Shown: one piece after another, positions 37,101 through 44,137 of the stretch
Layout of the letters: each line of letters starts with the position of its first letter
How positions within the stretch are numbered: position 1 is the first letter of the stretch
Source: an uncultured Prevotellaceae bacterium
Lineage (GTDB): Bacteria; Bacteroidota; Bacteroidia; Bacteroidales; Bacteroidaceae
NCBI GenBank assembly: GCA_947167455.1
Contig: CAMVIB010000015.1
Location: 1 to 61,030 of the forward strand
Length of the DNA: 61,030 nt
Direction: 5' to 3'
Program-made: the position numbers and the translations under genes
Notes under the pieces: model-generated
Database searches by the model: none
The model's input: the letters and a program-made list of their open reading frames with translations, nothing else
What the model was told of the DNA's origin: nothing

Positions 37101-37188
37101 CATCGGCACGCTGACGTCAATGTTCATCGCCGCTCCAATGGCTTACATCGTCATGGGTCGCAAGATCAAGGAGGACGCTGCCGAGTAA
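34132..37188 (+). CDS. secDF: Fused protein-export membrane protein SecDF
   Basis: The 1018-aa protein uses the proton gradient to help the Sec channel pull proteins across the inner membrane. Residues ~1-640 are SecD (LGLDLKGGMNVILEV after TM1, a large periplasmic part, GMAVDANVLIYERTKEE in the TM part). SecF follows (FTGGRNFVVLFEN, YSINDKVVVFDRIRENL). The fused form is normal in Bacteroidetes. An unusual Ala/Asp-rich low-complexity stretch at about residues 262-340 (nt ~34915-35130) is inserted in the SecD periplasmic region. Confidence 0.96.
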   Translation: MQNKGFVKLFAILLALVCIFYLSFSFVTRHYEAKAEEIAAAQGEAAGQHYLDSLLNEPVYMGVWSLKECREMGIGLGLDLKGGMNVILEVSVPDVVKALADHKEDANFNKAVEQAAKEAKESTTDFITLFVRAYKQIAPNSNLAELFATQQLRGKVTTKSTDREVEAVLREEVKAAIDNSYNVLRTRIDRFGVVQPNIQALEGQEGRIMVEMPGIKEPERVRKLLQGSANLEFWETYMTSEAAPYLMQLDSKLAAVASNEKTDDAADTAAADTVAAQADEAAQPVAEAAADTAAKADDAGLAAIAKGADTEADATPKASAEADAALLKAHPLAARLQIPNQNNGCVVGYANKRDMAVIDSLLQTPEAKAILPAELKLLWGVKGIDKNDEIYELFAIKVTERNGRAPIEGDVVTDSKDEFDQNGRPCVTMSMNVDGARRWATMTKNNVNRCVAIVLDNYVYSAPNVMGEINGGNTQITGSFTPEETRDLANVLKSGKMPAPAKIVSEEIVGPTLGQESINQGMISMLLAFIALMLYMVAMYGFTPGMVANCALLLNLFFTLGILTSFQAALTMSGIAGMVLTLGMAVDANVLIYERTKEEMRTGKNVRQALSAGYSNAFSAIIDSNVTSILTGIILYYFGTGPIRGFATTYIIGIIISFFTAVFLTRVVYETVMAKDKWLGLTFQTGLSKKFLQNTNFKFMSSYKTSFAIFGAIVLASAVFWAARGFSRSIDFTGGRNFVVLFENNVQPEAVRPLLAEAFPESNTSVIALGTEGKTVRISTNYRIDEDGVEVDSEIEQKLYNALKGGNLLSGNLSLESFINRDERAGGSIISSQKVGPSIAENITRGAIISVILALIVIFVYILVRFRNVAFSVGAIVALAVDTVFILGVYSACWGWMPFSLEIDQTFIGALLTCIGYSINDKVVVFDRIRENLGLYPKRDRQQLFNQSLNATLTRTINTSVSTLIVLLFIFIFGGASIRSFAFAMILGVCIGTLTSMFIAAPMAYIVMGRKIKEDAAE

Positions 37189-37217
37189 GGTAGCCGCCAC
37201 GACGCTCCCCACGAATC

Positions 37218-37276
37218 CCGGAGGGGTGACTCATCAACATTGTCAATGTGATGAGCCACCCCTCCGGCTTTTTTTT
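37218..37276 (+). terminator. Strong intrinsic terminator of secDF
   Basis: CCGGAGGGGTG pairs with CACCCCTCCGG, with an inner CTCATCA/TGATGAG stem, followed by eight T residues at 37269-37276. Confidence 0.9.
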
Positions 37277-37325
37277 ATCCATTCTCGGTGCCGTACGCAC
37301 CATCCCCTGCATACCCCTGAAACAC

Positions 37326-37401
37326 CCCCTAGGGGAGTTATGTAACTCCCCTAGGCGAGTATTATAACTCCCCTAGGCGAGTTACATAACTCCCCTAGGG
37401 G
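37326..37401. repeat. 76-bp palindromic array, copy 2 (four CCTAGG cores)
   Basis: CCTAGG starts at 37328, 37350, 37372 and 37394, exactly 22 bp apart, bounded by CCCCTAGGGG. The spacers are GAGTTATGTAACTC, GAGTATTATAACTC and GAGTTACATAACTC. It lies 49 nt after the secDF terminator. Confidence 0.85.
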
Positions 37402-37428
37402 CTTCATACCCCACCCCTGGACGACCTG

Positions 37429-37495
37429 CCACGATGCCTGAGGGCATCATCCCTCTACCTCAGACCTCATGCCACGATGCCTGAGGGCATCATCC
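37429..37495. repeat. Two 24-bp direct repeats with palindromic cores
   Basis: CCACGATGCCTGAGGGCATC (start of each unit) appears at 37429 and 37472, 43 bp apart. Its core GATGCC-TGAG-GGCATC is a hairpin. The rest of 37496-37722 contains no ORF that I can support. Confidence 0.6.
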
Positions 37496-37722
37496 TTTTC
37501 GCAATATGCCAATGCCATGTCAGCGGGTGTCAGACCCCTCATATATGGCTCATAAATTCGTCTTTTGCTGAGCCGCCCAGCGGCGCTCATTATTACCTGT
37601 CACCTGCACTCCCCCGGGGGCTGTCGCCCCCTCTTAAACCCTCTCCAAGTGTTAAAAATACATCTTATTTCTATCATTTAACCTAATTTAACTAATCGGG
37701 GGGTGAATTTAATGATTCTTAG

Positions 37723-37730
37723 TACCTTTG
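37723..37730 (+). promoter_or_regulatory. Promoter of the 1321-aa surface protein (TACCTTTG)
   Basis: TACCTTTG is followed by an AT-rich leader of about 100 nt before the ATG at 37840. Confidence 0.7.
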
Positions 37731-37839
37731 CGCCGGATTGGTGCATCACGTCCATTCCCTCGCGCACGCGTGTACACCATTATATTATAATATTTGCAAC
37801 CTATTATATACTTTTATATTTAACTAACTCTTTCTAACA

Positions 37840-40800
37840 ATGAAGAAAATCAAACTCTTCTTGGCGGCCTTTGCCGCCATGGTCTGGCTGACGTCTGTAC
37901 AAGCGCAAACAACGCTTACAGGAGTCTCTGAAATCACGAGTGGTGAAAAGTACTACATCGTGAATGATGCTACGGGGCTTTTCCTCACCCCTGGTAATGA
38001 TTACGGAACACGTGCGACACTGGACCAATCATCCTGTGGACCAGCTACTGTTACCTCTGAAAATGACGGCTATACAATTAAGTGGTCTCTTGGTAATGGT
38101 CTCTTTGTGAATGCTGATGATGGAAGTTCTCTTTACTGTGATATGAATAATCAGGGTAATAACTTCTGGACAATTACTTCTAATGGTGATAATACGTTTT
38201 CGCTTCAGTTGGCTACTAGCCAAGGTCGTTATAATGCAAGTTCGTATTTGACAGCCGCAAGTAGTGCCATCTTTGCAAATGTACAATACAACGCATCTAA
38301 TGAAAACCTCCGTAAGTGGCGTTTCATTTCAGCCAGTGCTTTGCGTTCTTCCATGTCCTCCAGTACTTCAAAAATGGATGTATCCATACTCGTGCATGGT
38401 GCTCAGTGCATGATTAGTGGTAATAGTCTAGGTAATTACCAGAAAATGTATCCTTGGACTACAACAGGGACCGACTGGAAAGGTCAGAATAATGCAAGCC
38501 CTACAGGCTTTACAAAACCTTGGTTGGAGTGTTGGAATGGCTCTCCCTTAACTAGTCGTTCTGCAACTAATACAATCACGTCTCTCCCTGCTGGTAGCTA
38601 TACACTCTCTGCTTATACCATTGGCGGTAACGGCGTTACGTTCTTTGCAAAAGTGGGCGATGCAGAAAAGATAACGGCAGCCACTGGTAATGGAAGTCCT
38701 ATTCTTTCGACTATCAACTTTGATATAGAATCGGAATCCTCTGACGTGCAGATAGGTATTGAGTCAACAGAATCTTCTACTTCTACTTGGATTGCTATTG
38801 ACAATGTCAAGTTGGAATATGTTAGTTTCAGCGCTTTCCGTTCTGTCTATGAAGAAGCTCTTCAAGCTGCGCAGGATGCCTCTGAAGCATTGGACGGTTT
38901 CTCTGTATATGCTACACAGAAGTCCACTCTTGATGATGTGATTTCAAACAATACGCTTACAGGTGATGATTTAAATAGTCGTTCTGCTTTGACCGCTGCT
39001 ACAACTGCTCTTGAAAAGGCTACAGCAGCAGTTGCTGCTCAGGTTGCTGCTTGTCAACAGTATGCAAACATCGCTTCTGCAGTAGCTGGTGGTACAAATG
39101 TTGATCTGACATCTTATGTTGTAAATGCAGGCTTTGAACAAGGTAATCTAAACGGATGGACATCGGCGAATGCTGGTGGTATTGCAAGCAACAACAATTT
39201 CTCACAAAAAGTAGGTACATACTTTGTTGAACGCTGGCAAGCTAATGGTGACAGCCAAGTTAAACTTTCAGACGGAACGCTCACACATGATGCCATTGTC
39301 CTTCCTGCTGGTGTCTATCAGATTTCAGCTACTGGGCAGGTTCAAGAGCAGAAAAACGGAACGACAGGTGGTGGCTACTTCCTCTGTGCAAATAGCGAAA
39401 GGGTAGAGATGGGTGCTCCAGCACGTTACTCCACCTACGTTGTTGTGGAAGACAAGTCTGAACTCATCATCAAGTTTGCTCTTGAGGGTTGCACAGGTAA
39501 CTGGATTTCCTGTGATGATGTTCAACTGACATACGTTGGCAGTGACTTCCCCGCTTATTCTCTTGTAGATGGCAAGATGAGTTCCACTGCTTCGTCAGCA
39601 CAGAGTAGTGCAGAGTCAACCTATTTGAGCGATAAGACAGTGGCTAACTATAATGCACTCATAGCCGCCATTACTGCAGCTCAGGTTTCCAAGAATGCTT
39701 ATGCAAAGGCTGCTACGGCCATTGCAGACGCCAATGCCTTGAAGGATGCTCACAACTTCGCAAGCGAGGCTGCCACTACGACCTTCGCAGAGGCTATTGC
39801 TGCCATCCAGACAAAGTATGACGAAGGCACACTCACGGATGCAGATGCTAATGCAGGTGGAAATCTGGGTATGATTGCTACAGGTTGGCACGGAGGTAAC
39901 AACACTCCCGCTGCCGTTTATCTGCGTGATGGCTTTGCACTCGGAGATTTCGAGGCAGACCCCGCTCTGCACGTGAACACATGGTCAAACGAAGGTGACA
40001 CCGATGGCTCTAACTTCTCTGTTCCCTTCTATGAGAGTTGGACTGCTGATGCCAACAGCCTGCCCGAAAGCAAACTGACTGGTACGATCAGTGACCTGCC
40101 CAATGGCCTCTATAACGTAAGCGTCTGGGTACGCGTAGCTGCTAAGACGGGTGTCGCTGCGACTAATGCAGCAGGCATCACCATGGATGTTAATAATGGT
40201 ACAGTTGTTGACGTTACCGAAGGTGATGTAATAGGTGAGACTCAACGCTCAATTAAAACATACGAAGCTGAAGGTCTTGTTAAGGACGGCAAGCTTACGC
40301 TGAACTTCAACATCGCTGCTGATGCAAATATCAGCTGGCTCGCATTCAAGAACATCAAGTACACGAAGGTTCGCGACCTCACTCCAGAAGAGGCAATCCA
40401 CTATGCCACCGCTGAGGACTATGCAGCCCTTAACGAGGCTATCGCAGCTGCCGAGGAAAAGACTATTGGCTTCGATGCCGGCGACTACGCTCCTTACAAT
40501 AACGCTGCCGCTCTCGCTGCCCTCGCTACTGCCAAGGCTATCGATCAGCAGACAGAGAATGAACAGGAAGATGTGCAGGCTGCAACGGCTGCTCTGACTG
40601 GCGCTACTTGGAATGAGAATGCCGAGGAGGTGAATGCTGTCTATGACGGCACCTTCGCTGCTGCCGAGAATAACGGTGCACCGAAGGGCTGGCGCATGAG
40701 CAACAACACTCTGGGTGGCGATTATCACTCACGCGCTTTCGTTGGTGATGACCGTATTACTGAATTCAATGACACTAAGTCTGGATTCTTCCTCCGCTTC

Positions 40801-41805
40801 GACGGCACAAACAGCAACCGTGGTTCCATGTACTACTATGGCGACACCGAGGGCTACACCATGCCTCTCAAGGCTGGCGTGACCTACTATGCTAAGGTTG
40901 ACTTCGCAGGTTGGGGTAGCACTGGCAAGCCCATCCGCATGAACGTCACTGGTCCCGAAGGGTTCAGTGCTCAGGGTCAACAGTTCGACACCAATGTTCG
41001 TGCAGACATTGCAGACAACGCTCCTCAGCAGTTCTACATCGTGTTCACAGCTACCGTCGCTGGCAACTACGTCATCAATTTCCAGACACCGGGTGCAGAC
41101 TCCAACACACACAACATCTTAATCTCCAACGTTGAGGTGAAGCGCTACGCTCCGGCTCTCGATGAGGATGTGGCCTACACACCCGTGGCTTGCGATGGCG
41201 TCAACGTCACCCTCAAGCGCACCTTCAAGGCCGATACATGGTCAACATTCGTGGTGCCCTTCGACATTGACAACGCTACGCTGAAAGCTCAGTTCGGCGA
41301 CGACGTCCAGGTGAGCACAATCTCTGCCGACAACAGCGGCGTGACATTCTCTCCCATGCAGACACCTGCCATCACTGCCAACGAGCCCGTCCTCATCAAG
41401 GTCAGCAACACAGCCAACAGCTACACCTTCGAGAACGTCAACATCGTGGCCGCAACACCTACCAAGGAGCTTGCTACCGGCGTAAGCATCGTAGGCAACT
41501 ACTCTGGCAGCATTGACATCCCCGCCACCACTGATGCTAATTACTACTACATCGCAAGCAATAAGCTCAAGAAGTCCACTGGCACACAGACCATCAAGGG
41601 CTTCCGCGCTTACTTCTCAGTGGCTGCTGATGCTCCCGCAGGTATCAAGGCCTTCTTCGAGGGCGGCGACTTCGCAACGGGAATCTCCGGCATCGATGCC
41701 GAGAACGTCAGCAACGGCGCCATCTACAACCTCGCCGGCCAGCGCGTCGAGAAGGCTCAGAAGGGTATCTTCATCATCAATGGCAAGAAGGTGCTGGTAA
41801 AGTAA
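37840..41805 (+). CDS. Large multidomain surface protein with GKKVLVK tail
   Basis: The 1321-aa protein has a signal peptide (MKKIKLFLAAFAAMVWLTSVQA) and looks like a glycan-binding or adhesion protein. Domains in order: ricin-like (~25-170, GEKYYIVNDATGLFLTPG); jelly-roll CBM-like (~180-330); helical FIVAR-type stretches with AAVAAQV-like repeats; two further CBM-like domains (FEQGNLNGWTS, LRDGFALGDFEADPALHVNTW); one more (GWRMSNNTLGGDYHSRAF); then a beta domain starting TLKRTFKADTWSTFVVPFD, and the tail YNLAGQRVEKAQKGIFIING...KVLVK. The first ~2.1 kb is clearly AT-richer than the 3' part and the neighbours. A peptide gene follows 47 nt later. Confidence 0.85.
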   Translation: MKKIKLFLAAFAAMVWLTSVQAQTTLTGVSEITSGEKYYIVNDATGLFLTPGNDYGTRATLDQSSCGPATVTSENDGYTIKWSLGNGLFVNADDGSSLYCDMNNQGNNFWTITSNGDNTFSLQLATSQGRYNASSYLTAASSAIFANVQYNASNENLRKWRFISASALRSSMSSSTSKMDVSILVHGAQCMISGNSLGNYQKMYPWTTTGTDWKGQNNASPTGFTKPWLECWNGSPLTSRSATNTITSLPAGSYTLSAYTIGGNGVTFFAKVGDAEKITAATGNGSPILSTINFDIESESSDVQIGIESTESSTSTWIAIDNVKLEYVSFSAFRSVYEEALQAAQDASEALDGFSVYATQKSTLDDVISNNTLTGDDLNSRSALTAATTALEKATAAVAAQVAACQQYANIASAVAGGTNVDLTSYVVNAGFEQGNLNGWTSANAGGIASNNNFSQKVGTYFVERWQANGDSQVKLSDGTLTHDAIVLPAGVYQISATGQVQEQKNGTTGGGYFLCANSERVEMGAPARYSTYVVVEDKSELIIKFALEGCTGNWISCDDVQLTYVGSDFPAYSLVDGKMSSTASSAQSSAESTYLSDKTVANYNALIAAITAAQVSKNAYAKAATAIADANALKDAHNFASEAATTTFAEAIAAIQTKYDEGTLTDADANAGGNLGMIATGWHGGNNTPAAVYLRDGFALGDFEADPALHVNTWSNEGDTDGSNFSVPFYESWTADANSLPESKLTGTISDLPNGLYNVSVWVRVAAKTGVAATNAAGITMDVNNGTVVDVTEGDVIGETQRSIKTYEAEGLVKDGKLTLNFNIAADANISWLAFKNIKYTKVRDLTPEEAIHYATAEDYAALNEAIAAAEEKTIGFDAGDYAPYNNAAALAALATAKAIDQQTENEQEDVQAATAALTGATWNENAEEVNAVYDGTFAAAENNGAPKGWRMSNNTLGGDYHSRAFVGDDRITEFNDTKSGFFLRFDGTNSNRGSMYYYGDTEGYTMPLKAGVTYYAKVDFAGWGSTGKPIRMNVTGPEGFSAQGQQFDTNVRADIADNAPQQFYIVFTATVAGNYVINFQTPGADSNTHNILISNVEVKRYAPALDEDVAYTPVACDGVNVTLKRTFKADTWSTFVVPFDIDNATLKAQFGDDVQVSTISADNSGVTFSPMQTPAITANEPVLIKVSNTANSYTFENVNIVAATPTKELATGVSIVGNYSGSIDIPATTDANYYYIASNKLKKSTGTQTIKGFRAYFSVAADAPAGIKAFFEGGDFATGISGIDAENVSNGAIYNLAGQRVEKAQKGIFIINGKKVLVK

Positions 41806-41852
41806 GTACTACAGATGGAAATCACTCAATAAGATAACTCTTAACCTCACAC

Positions 41853-42041
41853 ATGACAATGAAAAAGAAAGAATATATCATTCCCTCGCTCTTCATGACG
41901 ACGTTGATGCCCACTTCTTTGCTCGCGGCATCGGGAAGTGTAATAACCGGCAGCAGCACTAACAACTTCGGCGATGCTGAAGTCGGTAGTGACGGCGAGG
42001 AGGCCGATGTCAAGTCCGGTCCGTTCGACTTCGAATGGTAG
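41853..42041 (+). CDS. Small (~62 aa) peptide of the window-wide paralogous family
   Basis: It reads MTMKKKEYIIPSLFMTTLMP at the start, then LLAASG, a Ser/Gly/Asn/Asp linker, and ends DVKSGPFDFEW. It follows the large surface protein by 47 nt and shares the ATGACAATGAA start with the copy at 5447; the second ATG (41859) may be the true start. No known function. It is followed by two hairpins, the second of which is also found after the copy at 43773. Confidence 0.72.
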   Translation: MTMKKKEYIIPSLFMTTLMPTSLLAASGSVITGSSTNNFGDAEVGSDGEEADVKSGPFDFEW

Positions 42042-42068
42042 TCTCCATCTTTTGATGCACGATTCATA

Positions 42069-42115
42069 ACGGGGCAGGTCGGCTGCCGACCTCCGACAGC
42101 CTTACTGCCCCGTTG
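42069..42115 (+). other. Branched hairpin after peptide gene
   Basis: AACGGGGCAG pairs with CTGCCCCGTT and encloses a GTCGG-CTG-CCGAC stem. It may be a first terminator or processing site. Confidence 0.5.
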
Positions 42116-42167
42116 CACGAGCAGCCTGCCGATTGGCAGGTCTGTAATAAGTTAATTAGTAAATTTG

Positions 42168-42198
42168 GAAGCCCTCTGTCGTGATGACAGGGGGCTTC
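42168..42198 (+). terminator. Conserved 13-bp hairpin, copy 1
   Basis: GAAGCCCTCTGTC-GTGAT-GACAGGGGGCTTC, followed by TTACTTGT, sits about 125 nt after the peptide stop. An identical hairpin follows the copy at 43773. Confidence 0.75.
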
Positions 42199-42260
42199 TT
42201 ACTTGTATCGGCACGGCAGCCGCGATGAGCGACAGCGAACCTCGAAAAAAACGTCTTTAG

Positions 42261-43253
42261 CTATAACAGCGCAACCTCTTCTGACGTGAGACCCGTTGCC
42301 TCGACGATGCTCGCAGCAGGCATTCCAAGTGACTTGAGGTTGCGGGCAATGGCATACGACGCCTGACGGCTACCTTGCTCACGACCCTGCGCTATACCCT
42401 GCGCAAGCCCCTGCTCTCGACCCTGTGCAAGCCCTTGCGCAAGCCCTTGCTCACGACCCTGAGCAAGCCCTTGCTCAATGCCCTGCGCGATGCCCTGCTC
42501 AAGTCCCTGCTCGAAACCCTGCTGCTTACCCTTCTCCTCACCCTGCAGGAACTGGCCGTGCATCACCGCCATCGTGTCGCGGTAGCTTTTCAGGTCCGCC
42601 TCATACTGTATGCGCTCGTCATGGCCGAGCTTGGCCACCTCGGCTATCTCTGCCATGCGCTCGAACACCGAGTTCTTCGCCGCCCACGGCATGCGGTCGA
42701 ACACGTCCATGTGCTTCAACACATATATCATACGGTCGAAGGTACTGACGCAAGCGTCCTCCTCCTTCGTGAAGAACGGCAGCTGGAGATACACCATCCG
42801 CACCTTGTCGGAGAATAGCGTGTGGCGCTCCATGTCCATCAGCGCCACGTCGATGCGGAAGTCACGGCTGCCGTCGCTGAGCTGGAAGTCCATGAATGCC
42901 ACGAGATATACGGCCTTCAGGTCGTACTCCCACTGCCGCCCGTGCTGTCCCTGCTCCACGATGGCGCGCGCGGCGTAGTAGATGCTGCGCTCGCGGAAGA
43001 AGGGCTGGTAGCGGTTCTGCATCTCAACGATGATCTTCTCGCCAGTGTCCGTCTCGCACAGCACGTCGTAGATGAGCGAGCGCTGGCCGTCATAGACACC
43101 GATCTGCTCCTTGTCGAGGTAGTGCAGATCGACGATGGCGCGCTCATCGTGCAGCAGCTCGTTGAGGAAGCTGATGAGGATGGGCTTTGAGAACTCCTGT
43201 CCGAAGAGCCGCTTGAAGCCCGTGTCGGTGAATGGATTGATGAATCGTCCCAT
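42261..43253 (-). CDS. Rpn-family PD-(D/E)XK nuclease / putative transposase, copy 2
   Basis: This 330-aa reverse-strand copy is nearly identical to 6290-7234, including the nuclease core MGRFINPFTDTGFKRLFG, the LIYDVLCETDTGEKIIVEMQ catalytic segment and about 100 nt of upstream DNA with the same TATCTTTG promoter. It has four more xxQG units (16 residues) and a slightly different last seven residues (LTSEEVALL instead of LTAEEIGLL). The paired inverted copies 36 kb apart could recombine. It sits beside the MITE-like element and a truncated surface gene. Confidence 0.88.
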   Translation of the reverse strand: MGRFINPFTDTGFKRLFGQEFSKPILISFLNELLHDERAIVDLHYLDKEQIGVYDGQRSLIYDVLCETDTGEKIIVEMQNRYQPFFRERSIYYAARAIVEQGQHGRQWEYDLKAVYLVAFMDFQLSDGSRDFRIDVALMDMERHTLFSDKVRMVYLQLPFFTKEEDACVSTFDRMIYVLKHMDVFDRMPWAAKNSVFERMAEIAEVAKLGHDERIQYEADLKSYRDTMAVMHGQFLQGEEKGKQQGFEQGLEQGIAQGIEQGLAQGREQGLAQGLAQGREQGLAQGIAQGREQGSRQASYAIARNLKSLGMPAASIVEATGLTSEEVALL

Positions 43254-43278
43254 GAAGTGTCGCTTTATGATGATGCCG

Positions 43279-43286
43279 CAAAGATA
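43279..43286 (-). promoter_or_regulatory. Promoter of Rpn copy 2 (TATCTTTG)
   Basis: Same sequence, spacing and context as the promoter at 6257-6264, on the minus strand. Confidence 0.7.
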
Positions 43287-43328
43287 GCCCTTATTCGCCG
43301 AACGAGCAAGTCATTCGGCAAAAAAGTA

Positions 43329-43484
43329 ATGATTATCCGCAATCACGTCACCAAGACGGTAAAACCGTCTCCTCTCAATAGTCGTGGGGCGTGTACGTCC
43401 CTCGGACAGGTGGGCATGAGGGATTGCACACTGAAAGTGTGCCTTACGGCGTACCCACGGCTATTGAGCGGAGACGCTTCCAGC
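43329..43484 (+). mobile_element. Right-truncated copy of the MITE-like hairpin element
   Basis: It begins ATGATTATCCGCAATCACGTCACC and contains AGACGG-TAAAA-CCGTCT, GCACACT-GAA-AGTGTGC and ends at GAGACGCTTCCAGC, where the full-length element at 51331-51590 continues with its right terminus. At that point the sequence switches to surface-protein coding DNA, so the last ~30 bp of the element and the 5' part of the host gene were lost in one event. Confidence 0.7.
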
Positions 43485-43722
43485 ATTCTACAAGGCCGAT
43501 GGCGAGGGTACGTCGTCAGCTTATCGCGCGTATGTGACAGCACCGGCGTCACAGAACAGTGTCAAGATGTTCACCGTCAGCATGGGTGACATCGCCGATG
43601 CCATCAAGGCAATGCGTGCCGCAGGCGAGACGACCGTCCGCTACAACCTTGCCGGCCAGCGTGTCAGCGATGCACAGAAGGGTATCGTCATCGTCAACGG
43701 CAAGAAGGTACTCGTGAAGTAA
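43485..43722 (+). pseudogene. Beheaded surface-protein gene (C-terminal ~78 codons)
   Basis: An open frame continues in from the element boundary: AFYKADGEGTSSAYRAYV, then a beta region and the tail YNLAGQRV...KGIVIVNGKKVLVK. Only the end of the gene is left; no signal peptide or own promoter is visible. A GTG at 43534 could allow a 62-aa product but this is unlikely to be functional alone. The peptide gene still follows 50 nt downstream. Confidence 0.78.
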
Positions 43723-43772
43723 GGCATATCCCTAATAAGAGAATAACATAACAATTATAATCAAATAAGACA

Positions 43773-43958
43773 ATGAAAAAGACATATATAAAGCCAGCTC
43801 TCTTCAGCTGCATGATAGCAATGGAACAGCATCTCCTGAGTGCATCAGAAGGTACCACGCTTTCCACAGACATGGCTACCAAGAATAGCGAAGGTTCCTA
43901 TAACAACGACGTCAAGTATAGCGGTGGCAATGCCGTCGTCTGGGATGGCTGGGAGTAA
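43773..43958 (+). CDS. Small (~61 aa) peptide of the window-wide paralogous family
   Basis: It reads MKKTYIKPALFSCMIAMEQ, then LLSASEG, an Asn/Ser/Thr/Gly linker, NNDVKYSGG and the aromatic end VVWDGWE. It is the third member of the peptide family and sits 50 nt after the beheaded surface gene, showing that the peptide stays behind even when the partner gene is broken. The function is unknown. Confidence 0.72.
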   Translation: MKKTYIKPALFSCMIAMEQHLLSASEGTTLSTDMATKNSEGSYNNDVKYSGGNAVVWDGWE

Positions 43959-44081
43959 GTCCTGACGTTCACTCACGGCGGAGCGCCGTTCATGACGGCA
44001 TGCCCATTGTGCGTGGTGCTCCGCTCACACCAGATCCTGCTTCCTGCAGGATAGTTAGTTAATTAATTGTTTTAGAATTGT

Positions 44082-44112
44082 GAAGCCCTCTGTCGTGATG
44101 ACAGGGGGCTTC
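44082..44112. terminator. Conserved 13-bp hairpin, copy 2
   Basis: GAAGCCCTCTGTC-GTGAT-GACAGGGGGCTTC is identical to 42168-42198. It lies between the peptide gene and the convergent sulfatase-family gene, so it could act on both strands. Confidence 0.75.
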
Positions 44113-44137
44113 TGTGCGCAATATGGCAGATGTGGCA

